64,000 nucleotides of DNA from Ottelia alismoides (GCA_037367405.1 JAZKJV010010122.1:152001-216000); one strand, 5' to 3'; counted from the first letter of the stretch, positions 44,625-57,612 are shown. Program-made: numbers and translations. The notes: generated by a model from the sequence alone, not told the origin.

Positions 44625-45425
44625 GGGGACGGTCGTAATGACCGTCTCCATTGGTGACGATCGGCGACGGTTCACTAAAGACCGTCTCCTCTGAGAACGA
44701 AGAGGGGACGGTCAATAAAACCGTCCCCTCTGGACGACCACTTTGGTCCATCGTCAGAGGCGACGCCAACAGAGGAATAAAGGGGACGGTCAGGACCGTC
44801 CCCAAAGCCCTTGCAGGGGGCCAAGAACATCCAGTAGCGTGGTCGAGGCAGAGGGGACGGTCACTATAACCGTCCCCTATGGTCGACCTCTTTGGTCCGA
44901 TCGCTAGAAGCGACGCCAACAGAGGACCACTGGGGACGGTCAGGACCGTCCCCAATGCCCTTTTAGAAGAGCCGAAAATGTCCAGTGGCCTGCTCAAACC
45001 AGAGGAGACGGTCATCGGTGACCGTCCCCTCTGGTCGACCTCTTTCGTCCAATCGCTGAGGCGACGCCAACAGAGGAATAATGGGGACGGTCATGACCGT
45101 CCCCAAAGCCCTTACAGGAAGGTCGATAACGTCCAGTAGCCTGGTCAAACCTGAAGGGACGGTCAACGTCGACCGTCCCCTTTGGTCGACCTCCATGGTC
45201 CAATCGCTAAAGGCGACGCCAACAGAGGCACAATGGGGACGGTCAGGACCGTCCCCAAAGCCCTTCCAGAAGGGTCGAAAACATCCAGTGGCATGACTCA
45301 AGGCAGAGGAGACGGTCATTAGAGACCGTCCCCATTGAGTATGGTTATTGGGGACGGTTGCTTGATGACCGTCCCTAAAAAGAGGCATTAGGGACGGTCG
45401 CTCATAAACCGTCGCTAGTTGTCGT
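44625..45425. repeat. Right subterminal array of the CACTA element, 150-bp period
   Basis: Four successive units begin with GGGGACGGTCAKGACCGTCCCC at 44782, 44932, 45083 and 45235. Each holds a second palindrome half a unit later and the spacer GCGACGCCAACAGAGG. Additional GACGGTC/GACCGTC pairs lie on both sides (44625-44740, 45305-45425). Open frames across this array are artefacts. Confidence 0.9.
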
Positions 45426-45454
45426 CCCTAAATGGGGCAATTCCTGTAGTGACT

Positions 45455-46020
45455 CTTGTCATCAAGTGGCACATTCAAGGTTAATACATTTCATTCATCA
45501 TATGCAAAGCCATGTGTGAGGTGTAGTAGTTGTCCATATGCCTTATTTCATAGAGTGCATGTGCGCCCTCACACTAGAGCGTATACACCTTTTATTTCTT
45601 ACAGTTACATCGGAGTTCTAGTGCCAGGCTTGCTACTAAATGATGTCTCATGACTTTATGTATGTATATATTTAACATGTGTGACTGAACAAGAGTAGTA
45701 GAGATAATAACCATGACTTTATAAATCTTATAGAGAATTATGTATGCCAGACATGATGCATTACCCTTGTTGAGTAATTTATCCGCTTTCACGTTTTTTA
45801 ACATGGAAAAAGGAAAATATGCTCGTAACCACATACGTGTATGTGTTTCCATGGGTAAAAATGTATAAATTTTTAAATTAAAAATTAAATCAAATCTATT
45901 GATTTTGATTTATGAACATTGTATTTCAAAGTCAATTGAAGTTTTGTAACTCATCCATCAAGTAATGCTCAACTCATTTCACTGGAGCTATTGATTGTTT
46001 ATTAGTGCACGATTGTGTCC
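45455..46020. other. Spacer between CACTA and Athila elements
   Basis: Mixed AT-rich sequence with no recognised gene. Possibly the continuation of the degenerate LTR-like segment left of the CACTA insertion. It ends in TGTCC (46016-46020), the Athila target site. Confidence 0.4.
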
Positions 46021-49000
46021 TGATGAATCTATGATTCTCACTCTTTATTTTTTTTAGCTCTTCTTTTTAGCAAAACCTCTTGTAAATACATGTAAATACA
46101 ACAACTTCGCTTTCTGCATGTCTTTGTTAATGATGCATAATTAGCATGAGTTTTGCAAAAATAAAAGAATAAAGGAAAAAGAAAAAGAATGATTTATTTA
46201 GAATAAATACAGAGTGACCCAAACCCAAAAAGAATGTCAAGTCTTGATCTGATCGTAAAATAAAATAAGTAGAGAGAGATAGGGGTTTACTATGTATTGC
46301 ACATTTCACCTACACTTGTACATAATATTTACTTATTTATTTGTGACAAAATAAATTATTTTATTCTTCGTACACCATTGTATATAGTTGTAGAAATAAT
46401 ATAAACATAAAACCGGAAAAAATGAAATAAAAATAAAAATTAAATCATCGAACCTTTGTACAAAAACACACATACACATACTACATTCACCTATTTATTC
46501 TACGCCCTCAAATAATTTATAAAGATAAAATAAAAATTATTTTATACTCATAAAATAATGTTGTAAATAAATATAATATAATATAAACATATTTTTGTAA
46601 AAATAATAAAATAAATATACTTGTACATAATACATGGGTATATTATACCTGTATATAATACTATATATTTCATAAACATTATTTTATTTGTTAAAAAATA
46701 AATAAAAATCTCAAAAAATAGTTTATAAAATAATAAGCATTTTTCATTTTATACACTTTTTAATTTAAATTCATTTACTATTTTTATTTAATTTTCTTTG
46801 ATTTTTGTAAATTCTATTTTTTATTGGTCCACATGAGACCATTAACCCCAGTCAATGGTCTCTTCCAGGTCGGGTCGGGTTGCATCCTTCTCACCGGAGC
46901 CTTTTTGTCATATTTTTCACGCCCGAACCGACCACCTCTTCTCTCCATTATTGTGCCCGATTGTAGCCCCAACTTCCATGATCCTCACCGATCCCTAGGC
47001 GTAGCTGGATCTGCCTAGGATTTCGTTTATTGCTCCGATCTTCTTGGACCATGGGTAACCTATAAATTCTCTCTTCCAGCTTCCACAGTGCCTCAGCTCA
47101 TCCATCATGCCACCACATACATGAGCCACCTTCCTTTGAGTGACAACTATCGGAGGAGAGTCTTAGGACCTTTAGGAGGCACCTGGAGGCTAGAAGCTCA
47201 CGACATGGCTGGAGCTCCGTCTCGTACAACCTCCCAGCCAGTCGCAGCTTGGTTGAGGCCAAGACATCGTCGCCCATCTTCATCTAAAGTTTAGGAACGC
47301 ATCTGAACCTTCGGGTATCTATCTTATCCTCTGTGTTTCCCTATTTGATTCATAGTACCATTTCATCATCGACGTATGATCTTAAGCTCCGACTAGCCAA
47401 TCGAAGTATCACCACCTATCTATATCCGTTCTGATCGAACCCCTGCTCGCCCCGCACCTTCTTACGCAGTCTACCACCCTGAGGCTCGACCATCGGGTCA
47501 AGATTAAGTCGGGTCTCCATCTCCCGATTTTCCCGGGGGCCCAAAGCACCACCCCTCGCCGCTTCTCTTATCCCCAGCTGTAATAATTTGGATCGGAGCA
47601 TTGCCTCGAGTCCCCTCTACCTTTTGCAGGCACAATCGCGCACTAGGAGCCCACTTTGGATCCCCAGCTGCTCAGGCAGAGCAGCTCCAAGTGAGCCATC
47701 ACTTCTACGTTCATCCAGTCGTATTCATCTTCATCGGAGTCCGCCAACGGACGCACCTCACTTCCACGATCCCGCTGGGCCTCTCCGACTCTTCATCGGA
47801 TTGTCGGATCTTCTCCAATGTTGGATTGAAGTCCGTTGGGGGAGTGTTCTTGCAGACCCCCTCTCAGCTGTTGGATTAGCCTGCCTCTGCCAGATCTGAT
47901 CTGAGCCACCCGACCATGTAGCTTTTGGGTCGTTAGACCCGAGTCTCTAACGCATCTGCCTCGCACGTCCTCGACATTCCCTGCACCGTCAGATCCTATA
48001 GTTGCAGTCGATCAGAGCCGTACGCCAGTGCCCTCCTATGTGCGTGACACATGTCCCTACCAATGGTATTTTCCTTTGTGCCCTTGCATGTTTCAGTTTT
48101 TAGATTTAGTCCATTATATAAAATGTGTAGTTGAAAAATTTTACAGTTTGGACCTCGTACTTTTTGATATTTGCATTCTAGTCCTCCCGAGTCTGATGCA
48201 TGTATGTGATCACGTGAGTTTTGGGATATTTGCACTTTTAGTTCTAAACTTTTCCATTGTTAGTGAATGAATGTTAAATTTTTAGAAATTGTGTTTAAAC
48301 CCATGTACGTGCAGTATTGAGCATGTGCGTGAATTGAGTGGGCTTTTTGGAGAAACAACCCTAGGCTTTTATAACGTATTATCTGTTTGGTCCAAAGACT
48401 TAAAGTATTTGTGATTTGGTCCCTATGAGCTGTGATTAATTGCATGTGTTTTATTGGACTTAGTAGTTATTAAATTAATTCTAAAAATTATCTATTAGCT
48501 CCTGCTAGTGTGTAGTTTTTATTGTGATTTTCTTGGATTGATTTGATTGCATTTTCTATTTTTGAAAAATTAAAATCCTTAAAAAATCCATGTTTACGTT
48601 GTAAAAAATATAAAAATTCGAAAAATGCTTTCAAAATTTTATAAATTTCATGTGCTTGTCTTTTATTGTGTTCTATTTACTATATTAATTTTTTTGAAAA
48701 TTAACTGCAAAAACTCTAAAAATCATAAAACAACCAAAATCTTATAAAAATTATATAAAATTAAAGAAAAATAAAAATGTGATTCCAGTTTATGTTTGTA
48801 GATTTTTCTATCTATTTTATTATAAAATTGCTAATCAGGACCTTAGGGCATTTTAGTTATTTTTAACTTGCAATTTGGTTTTGGCTGTGCACTGTTTGAC
48901 TTTTGAGCTTTGTTTAATTTATATAAAATCACAAAAACACTGGAAAAACTTAGAAAAATTACCAAAAATACTTTTAAAACCATAAAGCTCAAAAATATTT

Positions 49001-49355
49001 TTACTTTTTCCTGAATATTTTTGTTCATTTAGAAAAATCCAAAAAGAGTATTGTGTGTGTGGCTTTATTTTGTGTTCATTTGTTTTCTTATTAAAAATTA
49101 AAAAATTGAAAAATTAAAAACCACTAAAAAATATTTTATTAGGCATTTGACTACTTCGTATTTTTTCTCATGCTCCTTATGTTCGACCGTGGTTGCTATA
49201 CTAGGTAAATAAAAATAGCAAACCGCTTACATGCTTTGATTGTTTGATTTTCCTTGACCGGTTTTATTTTCTCGATTGAGCTGACCAATTGATTAGGGTC
49301 ACAATGACCATTGTTTTATTTTGTTACTTAACCCTAGTTGGTAGACCGCCCATCG
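46021..49355 (+). repeat. 5' LTR of the Athila element (3.3 kb)
   Basis: Homologous to 59558-62887 over its whole length. Starts TGATGAATCTATGATT and ends GCCCATCG, the last base a probable change from the CA end seen in the other LTR. Long AT-rich parts flank a G/C-richer middle (46830-48050) whose short open frames also occur in the other LTR and are not genes. Confidence 0.92.
47061..47068 (+). promoter_or_regulatory. TATA-like box in the Athila 5' LTR
   Basis: CCTATAAATTCTCTCTTC is kept in both LTRs (TATAAATT at 47061 and 60601) about 1.04 kb from the LTR start, between G/C-rich sequences. A reasonable candidate core promoter. Confidence 0.4.
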
Positions 49356-49358
49356 ATA

Positions 49359-49371
49359 TGGCATCGTTGCC
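49359..49371 (+). other. Primer-binding site, Athila/Tat type
   Basis: TGGCATCGTTGCC, followed by TGGGAGCA, three bases after the LTR. It differs by two bases from the TGGCGCCGTTGCC site used by Athila and Tat elements, and both changes (GC to AT type) fit cytosine deamination. Confidence 0.85.
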
Positions 49372-51008
49372 TGGGAGCACTACTTATAGTCCTATTTCAT
49401 TTTTGCTTTATTTTTATCTATTTGTTATAACTGCTTTCTGACACCTTTCTGTTTCGCTTTTCTACGAGGAATCGTCCGATGACGCGTCGGTTTCTTTTGG
49501 ATGATCTCACATCCGAGGAGGATCTGAGGACCTAGAGATTAGTTATAGCTCATATATTAGTTTCATTTTCGCACTTTTATTATTGTAATAATTGCATACT
49601 TTGGACATTCTTTGGACACTTAGACTTTGGGGTTTGTTTCGTCGAGTATCGTTGTATTCGAGGGATCTTACCTCTATTTTTCGTGGTGTTCTTTTTCTCG
49701 CCTTTATTTTTTATTTTTGATTCCCGAGGTTTTACCCCCTAGTTTTAGGATTTCTTATTGATTGTGACGTAATTAGCTAAGATCCCCACACCTAAATTCT
49801 TATATGTTCATATAGATCATAATTGGACTTGGCTAAAATAAATCTAAAAAAACTAATTTATTGGGATTAGAGACCACGTGCCAAGAGAGACCATATATAG
49901 CGCTGGCAAGACTCATTGTGGTGGGCACCGATTAGTATCGGAGACCGAACTTCGGTCTCTCTTCCCGATAGTTAGCTACTTGTTCTTCACGATTGATAGA
50001 AGTTGCTCATCTAGGGACGATTTCCTCGTGCATCATATAGATAGTTTATTTTCAATCTTTATTTTATGCGTGGATTACCATGTATGTAGAGTTTGGAGTT
50101 AGGTGCGCATTTCTATCTCTACATGCATCATTGTGTTCGATCGCGCATCGGCTTTTCCAACTTCCTCACCCGATTTTATTGGACTCAAAATAACCAAGGA
50201 AATTGGAAAATTCATTAGGCATTGTTTTATTTCAGAAAATACCTAAAAAAGGGAAAGTAAAATAAAATTGGGACTGCTAATGCAAACTTGACCATAAAAT
50301 ACACTTCACCTAAAAATCTTTGTTTTGGTGAGAGTCACCTCCTCATTAGTTGATTTATCTGCAACGAGAGAGTGACTCGCACACTATGTAGAGCCATACC
50401 CGAACTCTCTTCAGACTGCTGGTCTTGTAGCTAGTTGTTCACCAGTGAGGATTTCACAGGATAGACGGTAATCGGTCCAGGACTTCCTTAGCAGATTGGG
50501 CAGATAGGGTACCCGGTAAACGGTCCGCACCCATACTAGCTGGGGAAAACTAGTTGTGAGATTCGGGATAGTCTCTTGGGAGCATTGGGTTCCCAACAGC
50601 TCGCTTAATCGCTGTGATATATTGATTGATCATCTTAATAAAATTGGACGAGATTAACGGCTGATCTTTCATGGTCATCGGCTCCGCGTTGAGTAGGTGA
50701 AAAATGGGTTTGACTTCACATCTTGTTTGCATTCCATATCCAATCCTCATAAATCCCCATACCACGATGATGGGAAGGAGGTCCCTTAGGCTGCCTTTGA
50801 TAGTACTGCTTTCGAGCACTCCTCTCCATTCATCTAGGGCGGATTCAGAAAGCCTAAACCCGCTCTCTGAATCCGAGTTTACTACCACCTTGTTCCCCCT
50901 TGATCACCCTTCTTCCATTCCTGAGGTGCCAGAGCATAGGTCAGCACAATATTTGTTCACTTGACGGCACCTGAGTTGGGGTCTTTTGCCTTTTCAAAGA
51001 CCCAAGAG
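49372..51008 (+). other. Athila leader region
   Basis: About 1.6 kb between the primer-binding site and the first gag ATG, as long leaders are usual in this clade. Short open frames on both strands carry no motif. No inserted element was recognised. Confidence 0.5.
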
Positions 51009-53309
51009 ATGGCCAACAGTGAGAACCGCAATGATGAGCAGCCACAGACTTCTTCCCTTGTATTGGATCAAGACACCATCAACAACACACTGCTTGCTTC
51101 GATGGAGACCGTGCAGCGACAGATTCAACCAGGGAGATTTCATGGCCGAGGAGAGGAGGGAACTCACACAGATGCAAGCCGGTAGAGCAGAGCCACAGAG
51201 ACCAGCCGGTGGAGAGATACCAGCCACTGGAGGATGAGACGGACGTCCCAAGGAGCTGGAGGAGCCATAGAGACCACCACAGACGATGAGGCAGTTGCAC
51301 AACCCTTGTGTAACCCTCATCCATAGATGGATCCAGCTGCCATGGATCCTAGGCGACTTCGAGCTTTGGCCCCAAACTATCCAGTTGTTGCCCAAGTTCC
51401 ATGGGCTAGACACCGAGGAACTACACCTCCATCTGCAGGAATTTGAGATGATTTGCAGTATTATCCACGACAGATTCGTGGACGAGGACACTATCAAGAT
51501 GATCGCCTTCCCAATCTCCTTAGTTGACAGAGCATCCTACTGGCTGAAGCACTTGGGGAGGTACATCACCACATGGGAGTAGCTCCGGACCGAGTACTTG
51601 AACAAGTACAATCCACTCGATCGGACCGACGCAGCACAAGCCATGATCAACAATTTCACCAGGATCTTACATGAGCAGTTCCACGAGGCTTGAGATCGAT
51701 TTAGAGAGCTCATTAACCGGTGTCCACATCACGAGATATCCATACCCAGCCTTGTTCAGAGTTTTTTCTGTGGGCTAACACCGGAGCTGCAGGGGCTAGT
51801 GAACGTCTCGTGTGGAGGGTCTTATTTTGCCAAAGACGAGAACCAAGTCTGGGCCATCTATGAGGAGATGGTAGAAAATTACACCGTGATGTCCCATACC
51901 CGAGTCTACACTCAAGGGAAGCCCCTCCCATAGGTCGTTTCATACTAGCGGATTGCACATGTCGACGCCAATCCTTCTACTTCTTCAATAGTAGTAATAC
52001 TTGTCGAATCCTCAGCTGCCGACATGGACATCATCAGTGAGAAGTTGGACCGGATCAAGATCATAAAGAAGAAGCATTGGCAGGGCATGAACCAGATTGA
52101 TCGGTTGGCACAAACACTGACTTACCTGAAGACTCAGATCATGTGTCTCCAGGAGGCATAGACGGCTTCCCAGCCCCGTCTCAAGTCACGGGTCGATCCA
52201 GGGAGCAGCTCTACCCCGCCATCTGCCTCATACCGCCAGGTCCACTATATCCACGCAGAGTCGGTTCGGCAACTCCAGCACTACCATTAGCCACCACCAT
52301 CTCTGAACACTCAAATAGTGGTCTACAAGTTGGATCAGCCCTTGGCAGTCCTTCCCCCTCCGTGCCTTGAGCATGAACTATTGATGGAAGTCAACGGGAT
52401 CTGGTACTCCCAGTACCAACCTCAGCCCGAGATTCGTTGTAACCATCCCAACTTTCGATGGCCCACTAGAGGTACCTCCTCCCAGCAGCAACCTCCAGCT
52501 CAGGCTGGGAAGACCAGCCAACGGTAGCAGCCCCATCACTCCCAACAGTACCACCACCAGCAAGGTGTTCATCCCTTCCATCAGGGATAACAATGGAGGC
52601 AGCACCAGTAGCCTTAGCAGTATTCCGAACCTCCTCCCCATTACAGCAGCAGCATCAGACTCATCCTCATTTCCAACGAGGCAACCTGTCTGGTTCTCAT
52701 GGACATGTCGATGAGAACCCAGCCCTTGATGACCTTGCCCGCTTACTCACTGACCAGCAGACATCCTTTCGACGAGAGATGGACGAGTTCCGACAAGAGA
52801 TGATGGAGATTATCAAGGGGAAGGCCGCCATACTAGCTCGGATTGAACCAAACCCGAACAATCTGAAGATGAAATCTGAGCAGGTACAGTTTACAGAGAC
52901 TACCACTCCTAGTGATATTTTGGGTGATATTTCTTCCTATATATTTGATGCTGATTTTGTGACACCTATGAGCGGTAGGATGCCAACCGACGGCACCTCG
53001 TCTAAGCGACGACCCCATGCAGATTATGGAGCGCCAGATGAGGATGATAGCGGTGTTGATGCCATTGTTGTTGATGATGATGATGACAGTGGTACTGAAG
53101 CCATCAAGGATGTTGATCCAGTTGACGATATTGAGGTCATCGTGATTCCAGATGCAGACGGTGGTGTTGATACCACCATAATACCAGATGCTAGGGCAGA
53201 GAGTGGTACTGATGCCACTAGTTCAGATGTTATAGGTGGTGCTGATGCCACCAATTTTCCTTCAGTTGTGTTACCTCCTTCTGTATCTCAGGACAGTTTT
53301 GGAAAATAA
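51009..53309 (+). pseudogene. Athila gag, frame riddled with C-to-T type stops
   Basis: ATG at 51009 (MANSENRNDEQ) starts gag. After a frameshift near 51190-51280 one frame stays in register from 51286 to about 52640. It carries the gag core (KFHGLDTEELHLHLQEFEMI, FPISLVDRASYWLKHL, LNKYNPL, FFCGLTPELQGLV) and a glutamine/proline-rich tail. Ten in-frame stops interrupt it, at 51580, 51691, 51931, 51946, 52159, 52288, 52525, 52588, 52609 and 52615. All can come from CAG, CAA or CGA by a single C-to-T change, and there are no indels. A further shift leads to 52593-53309, with a coiled-coil segment (LLTDQQTSFRREMDEFRQEM) and an acidic region of repeated SGTDA / GGVDTT units. Confidence 0.87.
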
Positions 53310-53539
53310 AAAATAGAAAAATAGAAAAGAACAAAAATATGAATACAGGAAATGTTTGTGTATCTCCTGTGAGTCCTTCTACGTTGTGTTACGATCTTCG
53401 TATGGATTCTAGTCTTCTACATGCACAGGAGCCTATTCTTGAGCCTTATCTCTCTAGATAGGGTCCATCAAACCCCTTCCCTCAAGCACTCCACTTAAGA
53501 AAGGGGAACAAAATAGAAAAGCCCAAAAAAGACACTAGC

Positions 53540-54190
53540 TAGAGTTCAACGAGCAGATGATTGATCGATTCCAGATAAATCTGACTCTAGAGCACATCCC
53601 CCTATTCCAGAAGAACTTAAGAGAGAAGACCACCATCCGTAGGAAGAGGAGGAACCAAAATGCAGAGATCCATGTGCTTACTAGTTCCACTTGCTTCACC
53701 ATTCAGAATCGGTTACCAGCTAATAGACCTGATGTAGGAGCTCCATATGTCAGATGCCATATCCATGAGCAGCGGTTCCATCGTACTCTATTAGACAGGG
53801 GCTCTTCGATAAACCTTCTTCTTGCTACCTTACTCGACCAATTCAAATTTGGCCCTCTTCAACAGAGCAGGACAATCCTTTAGTTTGCTGATAGATCTGT
53901 AAAGAGGCTGAAGGGGTTACTCAAGGACGTGGTCGTCTCGTCATAATTCAGGGCCTGAAATTTCATGTGAACTTTGTTGTATTGGACATTGAGATCCCGG
54001 AGTCTGTAACTGATACTCCCATCATCCTTGGACGTCCTTTCTTGGCCACAGCTAATGTGGTGTCCGACCATGATAGTGGGAAGGTATACTTTCACGTCGA
54101 GGGTGAAAGTGTACAAATAGAGACAATCAAGGATACCAGAGCGAGAGACTCAGTTGCTCCGAGCAGTCGAGTGATGCAGAACAAATGACA
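53540..54190 (+). pseudogene. Athila protease region
   Basis: LDRGSSINLLLATLLDQ (53791 on) is the aspartic-protease active site, with R where T or D normally stands in D-T/D-G. After a stop at 53881 and a shift the second half appears at 53967-54188: MNFVVLDIEIPES, then the conserved PIILGRPFLATANVV. The altered active site alone suggests inactivity. Confidence 0.8.
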
Positions 54191-54579
54191 GATGCAGAGC
54201 GAGATGTCCACTAGGAGTGCGACTTTGTGATTACAAATGATGAAGCAGTTTGGGCAGACCCAGCAGCATGAGCTCTTATCACACCTACAGACACTGTGGG
54301 TTCACAGATCATGACAGATGAGAGTTCGGAGAGCGCACTCATGGCACTGGACACATTTAAGGCTGATGATTGCAACCTGGATAGTAAGGCAGATTTTATT
54401 TCTTGTGATTCTGATTCAGATCCCTCGAACACAAACATTTATTGGCAGGATTTCGATGATTATTTATCGTGTCTCGTATTCACAGAGCCGATAGTTAGGG
54501 TGGAGAGCAAGCCAGCACAGATTACAGATATACCAACAGGTTCATCTTCGTCAGATTTTCACTTGTAGAGAGTTCTCCC

Positions 54580-55612
54580 ATGCAGATATGGTAGCCTTCA
54601 CTTAGACATTTCAGAAGCCAGATTTTCCAGCTCCTAGTTGTCCAGAATTGAAGACCTTGCTGCAGTAGATGAAGTACAGATTCCTTGCAGGTGAGCCATA
54701 TATGTTCCTAGTCATTATCTCAATAGATTTGATTGGAGATCAAGAATCTCATTTGATGAAGGTTCTTGAAATAAACCGCAAGGCAATTGGATGAAGCGTA
54801 GCTGATCTTCAGGGGATAAGTATAACCCCGTGCTCCCACCACATCTATCTCGAAGAGGATGCCAAGCCATCGCGTGAGTTCCAGCGATGGTTGAACCCGA
54901 ATCTTCGAGATGTGGTCATGAATGAGATATCAAAGTGGTAGAGCGTCGATTTTATCTACCCCATCTCCGACTCCAAGTGGGTTAGTCCATTGCATGTGGT
55001 ACTCAAGAAGACGGGTATCACTACAGTTTCGAGTGAGCCTGACGAGGAGATAGCTACCTAGGTACCCACTTTTTGGAGGGTATGTGTGGACTATAGATGA
55101 TTGAATCATGCCGCCAAGAAAGATCATTTCCCACTACCATTATTGACCAGATTATCGAGATGCTAGCTGGGAAGAGTCGTTATTATTTTCTTGACAGGTA
55201 CTCGGGATACAATCAGGTGGCTATAGCACCCAAAGAACACGAGAAAATGACATTCACATATCCGTTTGGGACGTACGCCTTTAGACATATGCTCTTTGTA
55301 TTATGTAATGCCCCGGATACATTCCAAATGTGCATGATTTCCATATTTTCAGACATGGTGGGTGACTGTTTAGAGGTCTTCATGGACGACTTTTCGATCT
55401 ATGGCGATGGATTTGATGCTTGTCTTGACTGCCTAGACCGTACACTTCAGCACTACATAGAGGTCAACCTAGTATTATATTGGGAGAAGAGTCATTTTAT
55501 GATGACTCAGGGGACGATGCTTGGCTATATCATCTCCAACAGGGGCATGGAGGTCGATTCGGTCAAGATGAATATCATCAAGAAACTCAATCCACTATCC
55601 AATTTGCATTAG
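54580..55612 (+). pseudogene. Athila reverse transcriptase
   Basis: The 5' part (about 54830-55095) is stop-ridden: HIYLEEDAKPSREFQRWLNP, then SDSKWVSPLHVVLKK and RVCVDYR. 55097-55612 is open and carries the palm: FLDRYSGYNQVAIAPKEHEK, TYPFGTYAFRHMLFVLCNAP, FQMCMISIFSDM and the catalytic FMDDFSIYGD, then LGYIISNRGMEVD. It would copy genomic RNA to DNA. Stops upstream and loss of frame after SNLH make it a pseudogene. Confidence 0.9.
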
Positions 55613-55694
55613 TTGCGGTCTTTTCTGGGGGCATGTCGGTTTCTACCGACGATTCATTCAGGATTTCAGTCGTATTGGCCGACTGCTTATTGAT

Positions 55695-56160
55695 TTGTTG
55701 ACAAAAGACACCGGGTTCATTGTAGATGATAAGTGTCTGGAATCATTTGAGACTCTCAATGGATTATTTGTCGAGGCTCATATCCTTCAGACATCCGATT
55801 GGTCTCTCCCATTCGAGATCATGACGGATGCTTCTGATTTTGCCATAGGGCTTGTGCTAGGACAGAGAAGGGATGGATTACCCTTTGATATTCACTATGC
55901 TAACTGGACTTTGGATGCCGCTTGACGGAATGATATTGTGACTGAGAAGGAGATACTAGTCGTAATCTTTCCTTTGGATAAGTTCAGATCATATATTCTT
56001 GGATCTAGAATGACTATCTTTACAGATCACACCGCCATCCGATACCTCATGGCAAAGAAGGATACCAAAGCCAGATTAGCCAGATGGATCTTTCTACTCC
56101 AGGAGTTGGATATAGAGATTAAGGATAAGTCTTGAGTCAAGGAATAGTGGCGGATCACAT
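55695..56160 (+). pseudogene. Athila RNase H
   Basis: FEIMTDASDFAIGLVLGQRR is the RNase H active-site strand, after TLNGLFVEAHIL. A stop (CTTGACGG, a CGA-to-TGA type change, at 55922-55924) precedes [40 protein letters not shown] and [13 protein letters not shown], then a shift into VADHISHLEKL. Confidence 0.88.
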
Positions 56161-57480
56161 CTCACATTTAGAGAAACTTCAGGATTCTGATCAGATTGCA
56201 CCTATTACAGAGACCTTCCCAGACGAGGCGATTCTTGCTATAACCTCGCTTCCATGGTACGCTGACATTGTGAACTATCTTGTCACCAAGAAAGTTAAAC
56301 AAGGTTGGCCCAGACAACGTCTTGAGACCTTCCTTGTGAAGGCCAAGTCGTACCATTGGGAGGATCCCACCCTTTATTATGAAGAGGGGCGAGGGATAGT
56401 GCATGGCGTCGATGCATTCCTCAGGAGGAGCACCACAACGTCCTCACTTACTGCCACAAGCTTGAGGCAAAAGGACAACATTTTGGGATGAGGATAACAC
56501 AGAAGGTGCTCCAATCCGACCTATGGTGGCCTACCCTCTTCAAGGATTCTGATGAATTCGCGAAGATGTGTACTGATTGTCAGAGGATGAGCATTTGTGG
56601 GTAGCATGATATGATGTCGATACAACCCATTCAGATATGTGAGATTTTTGATGCATGGGACATCGATTTATGGCTCCATTCCCTAAGAGTCAGGGATTCA
56701 AGTACATTCTGTTTGTTGTGGATTATGTGAGTCATTGGGTTTGAGGCCATCCCCGCTGGAACTGCATATGCTAAAATCGTATGCATATTTTTGAGGAAAA
56801 ATATCATTTCATGGTTCGGGGTACCTAGAGTTTTGATATCTGACAGGGGGACTCACTTTATCAATGACAAGGCAAAGGCCCTTACTAACGAGTTCAACAT
56901 TGACCATCGAGTTGCCACTCCATATCACCCTCAGACCAATGGTCTTGCTGAAGTATCGAGCATGGAGATCAGGACGATATTGCAGAAGGTGATCCGCCCA
57001 GACCGAAAGGATTGATCACAACTTTTAGAGTCGGTCTTGTGGGCATATGGGACTTTCTTCAAGACACCTTTAGGCACATATCCCTTTCATCTCATTTATG
57101 GATAGCCATGCCATTTATCTGTGGAAATTAAGCACAAGTCACTTTGGGCTATTACAGAGTTATTATTGGATCCCAAGAGTATAATAGAGCAGGGGAAAGC
57201 AGTTGGCAACCCTAGAGGAGTTGAGAGATACAACCTTTTCGAGTAGCCTACAATACAAGGAGAGAGTAAAGCTATGACATGATTCTCATATCAGCCATAA
57301 ACAGTTTGAGTCGAATCAGAGAGTATGGCTATCCGATGCTAGGCTGAGATTATTTCCAGGGAAATTACAAAGCAAATGGAAGGGACCATATTTGATCCGA
57401 AAGGTGCACGACAACGGAAGCATTTTGATATATCTGAGTTGTCATATGATTCCACCTTTCGAGTTAACGGATAGCGCCTG
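56161..57480 (+). pseudogene. Athila integrase
   Basis: 56132-56491 leads in with FPDEAILAI and LPWYADIVNYLVTKK. The zinc finger follows in another frame (QSDLWWPTLFKDSDEFAKMC, TDCQRM). The catalytic core includes ISWFGVPRVLISDRGTHFIN and TPYHPQTNGLAEVSSMEIR (56791-57015). The C-terminal part (about 57290-57480) reads NQRVWLSDARLRLFPGKLQS, KWKGPYLIRKV. Multiple stops and shifts separate these blocks. I see no env-like frame after it. Confidence 0.88.
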
Positions 57481-57612
57481 AAGCCAAATCTTGATCATGA
57501 CATGTTGACCGTTGATGTTGCCCCTATTCATTTTGCATGAGATGTGGTCTTCGACTCACATCATCTGTATCTCACGCCTGATTTATGGGTTCATTCCTCA
57601 TCTTATGATTAT

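Larger units (their letters stand above)
42253..45451. mobile_element. CACTA (En/Spm-like) DNA transposon, internally deleted
   Basis: A 3.2-kb element beginning CACTACAAGAAAGATTAG and ending in the complement of CACTACAGGAATTGCCCC, with the superfamily's 3-bp target-site duplication ACT (42250-42252 and 45452-45454). Both subterminal zones are packed with GGGGACGGTCATGACCGTCCCC-type palindromes. The interior carries minus-strand remnants of a transposase-associated domain and a Transposase_24-like C-terminal region, but not the catalytic transposase, so it is non-autonomous. The clean TSD and well-matched ends suggest mobilisation in trans was possible. Confidence 0.94.

Noticed and set aside
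44432..45388. Frames up to 174 codons with repeating TVLTVPS-type sequence
   Set aside because: Translation of the subterminal GACCGTC tandem array of the CACTA element. A binding-site array, not a protein.
42253..45451. CRISPR-like array because of regularly spaced palindromic repeats
   Set aside because: The spacers are homologous to each other, the period is about 150 bp, and the array sits inside a CACTA transposon with TIRs and TSD in plant DNA.
47588..47899. Frames of 92-103 codons in the Athila 5' LTR, repeated at 61119-61410
   Set aside because: Both lie at the same place within the two LTRs. The frames are not equally preserved, as expected for non-coding LTR sequence.
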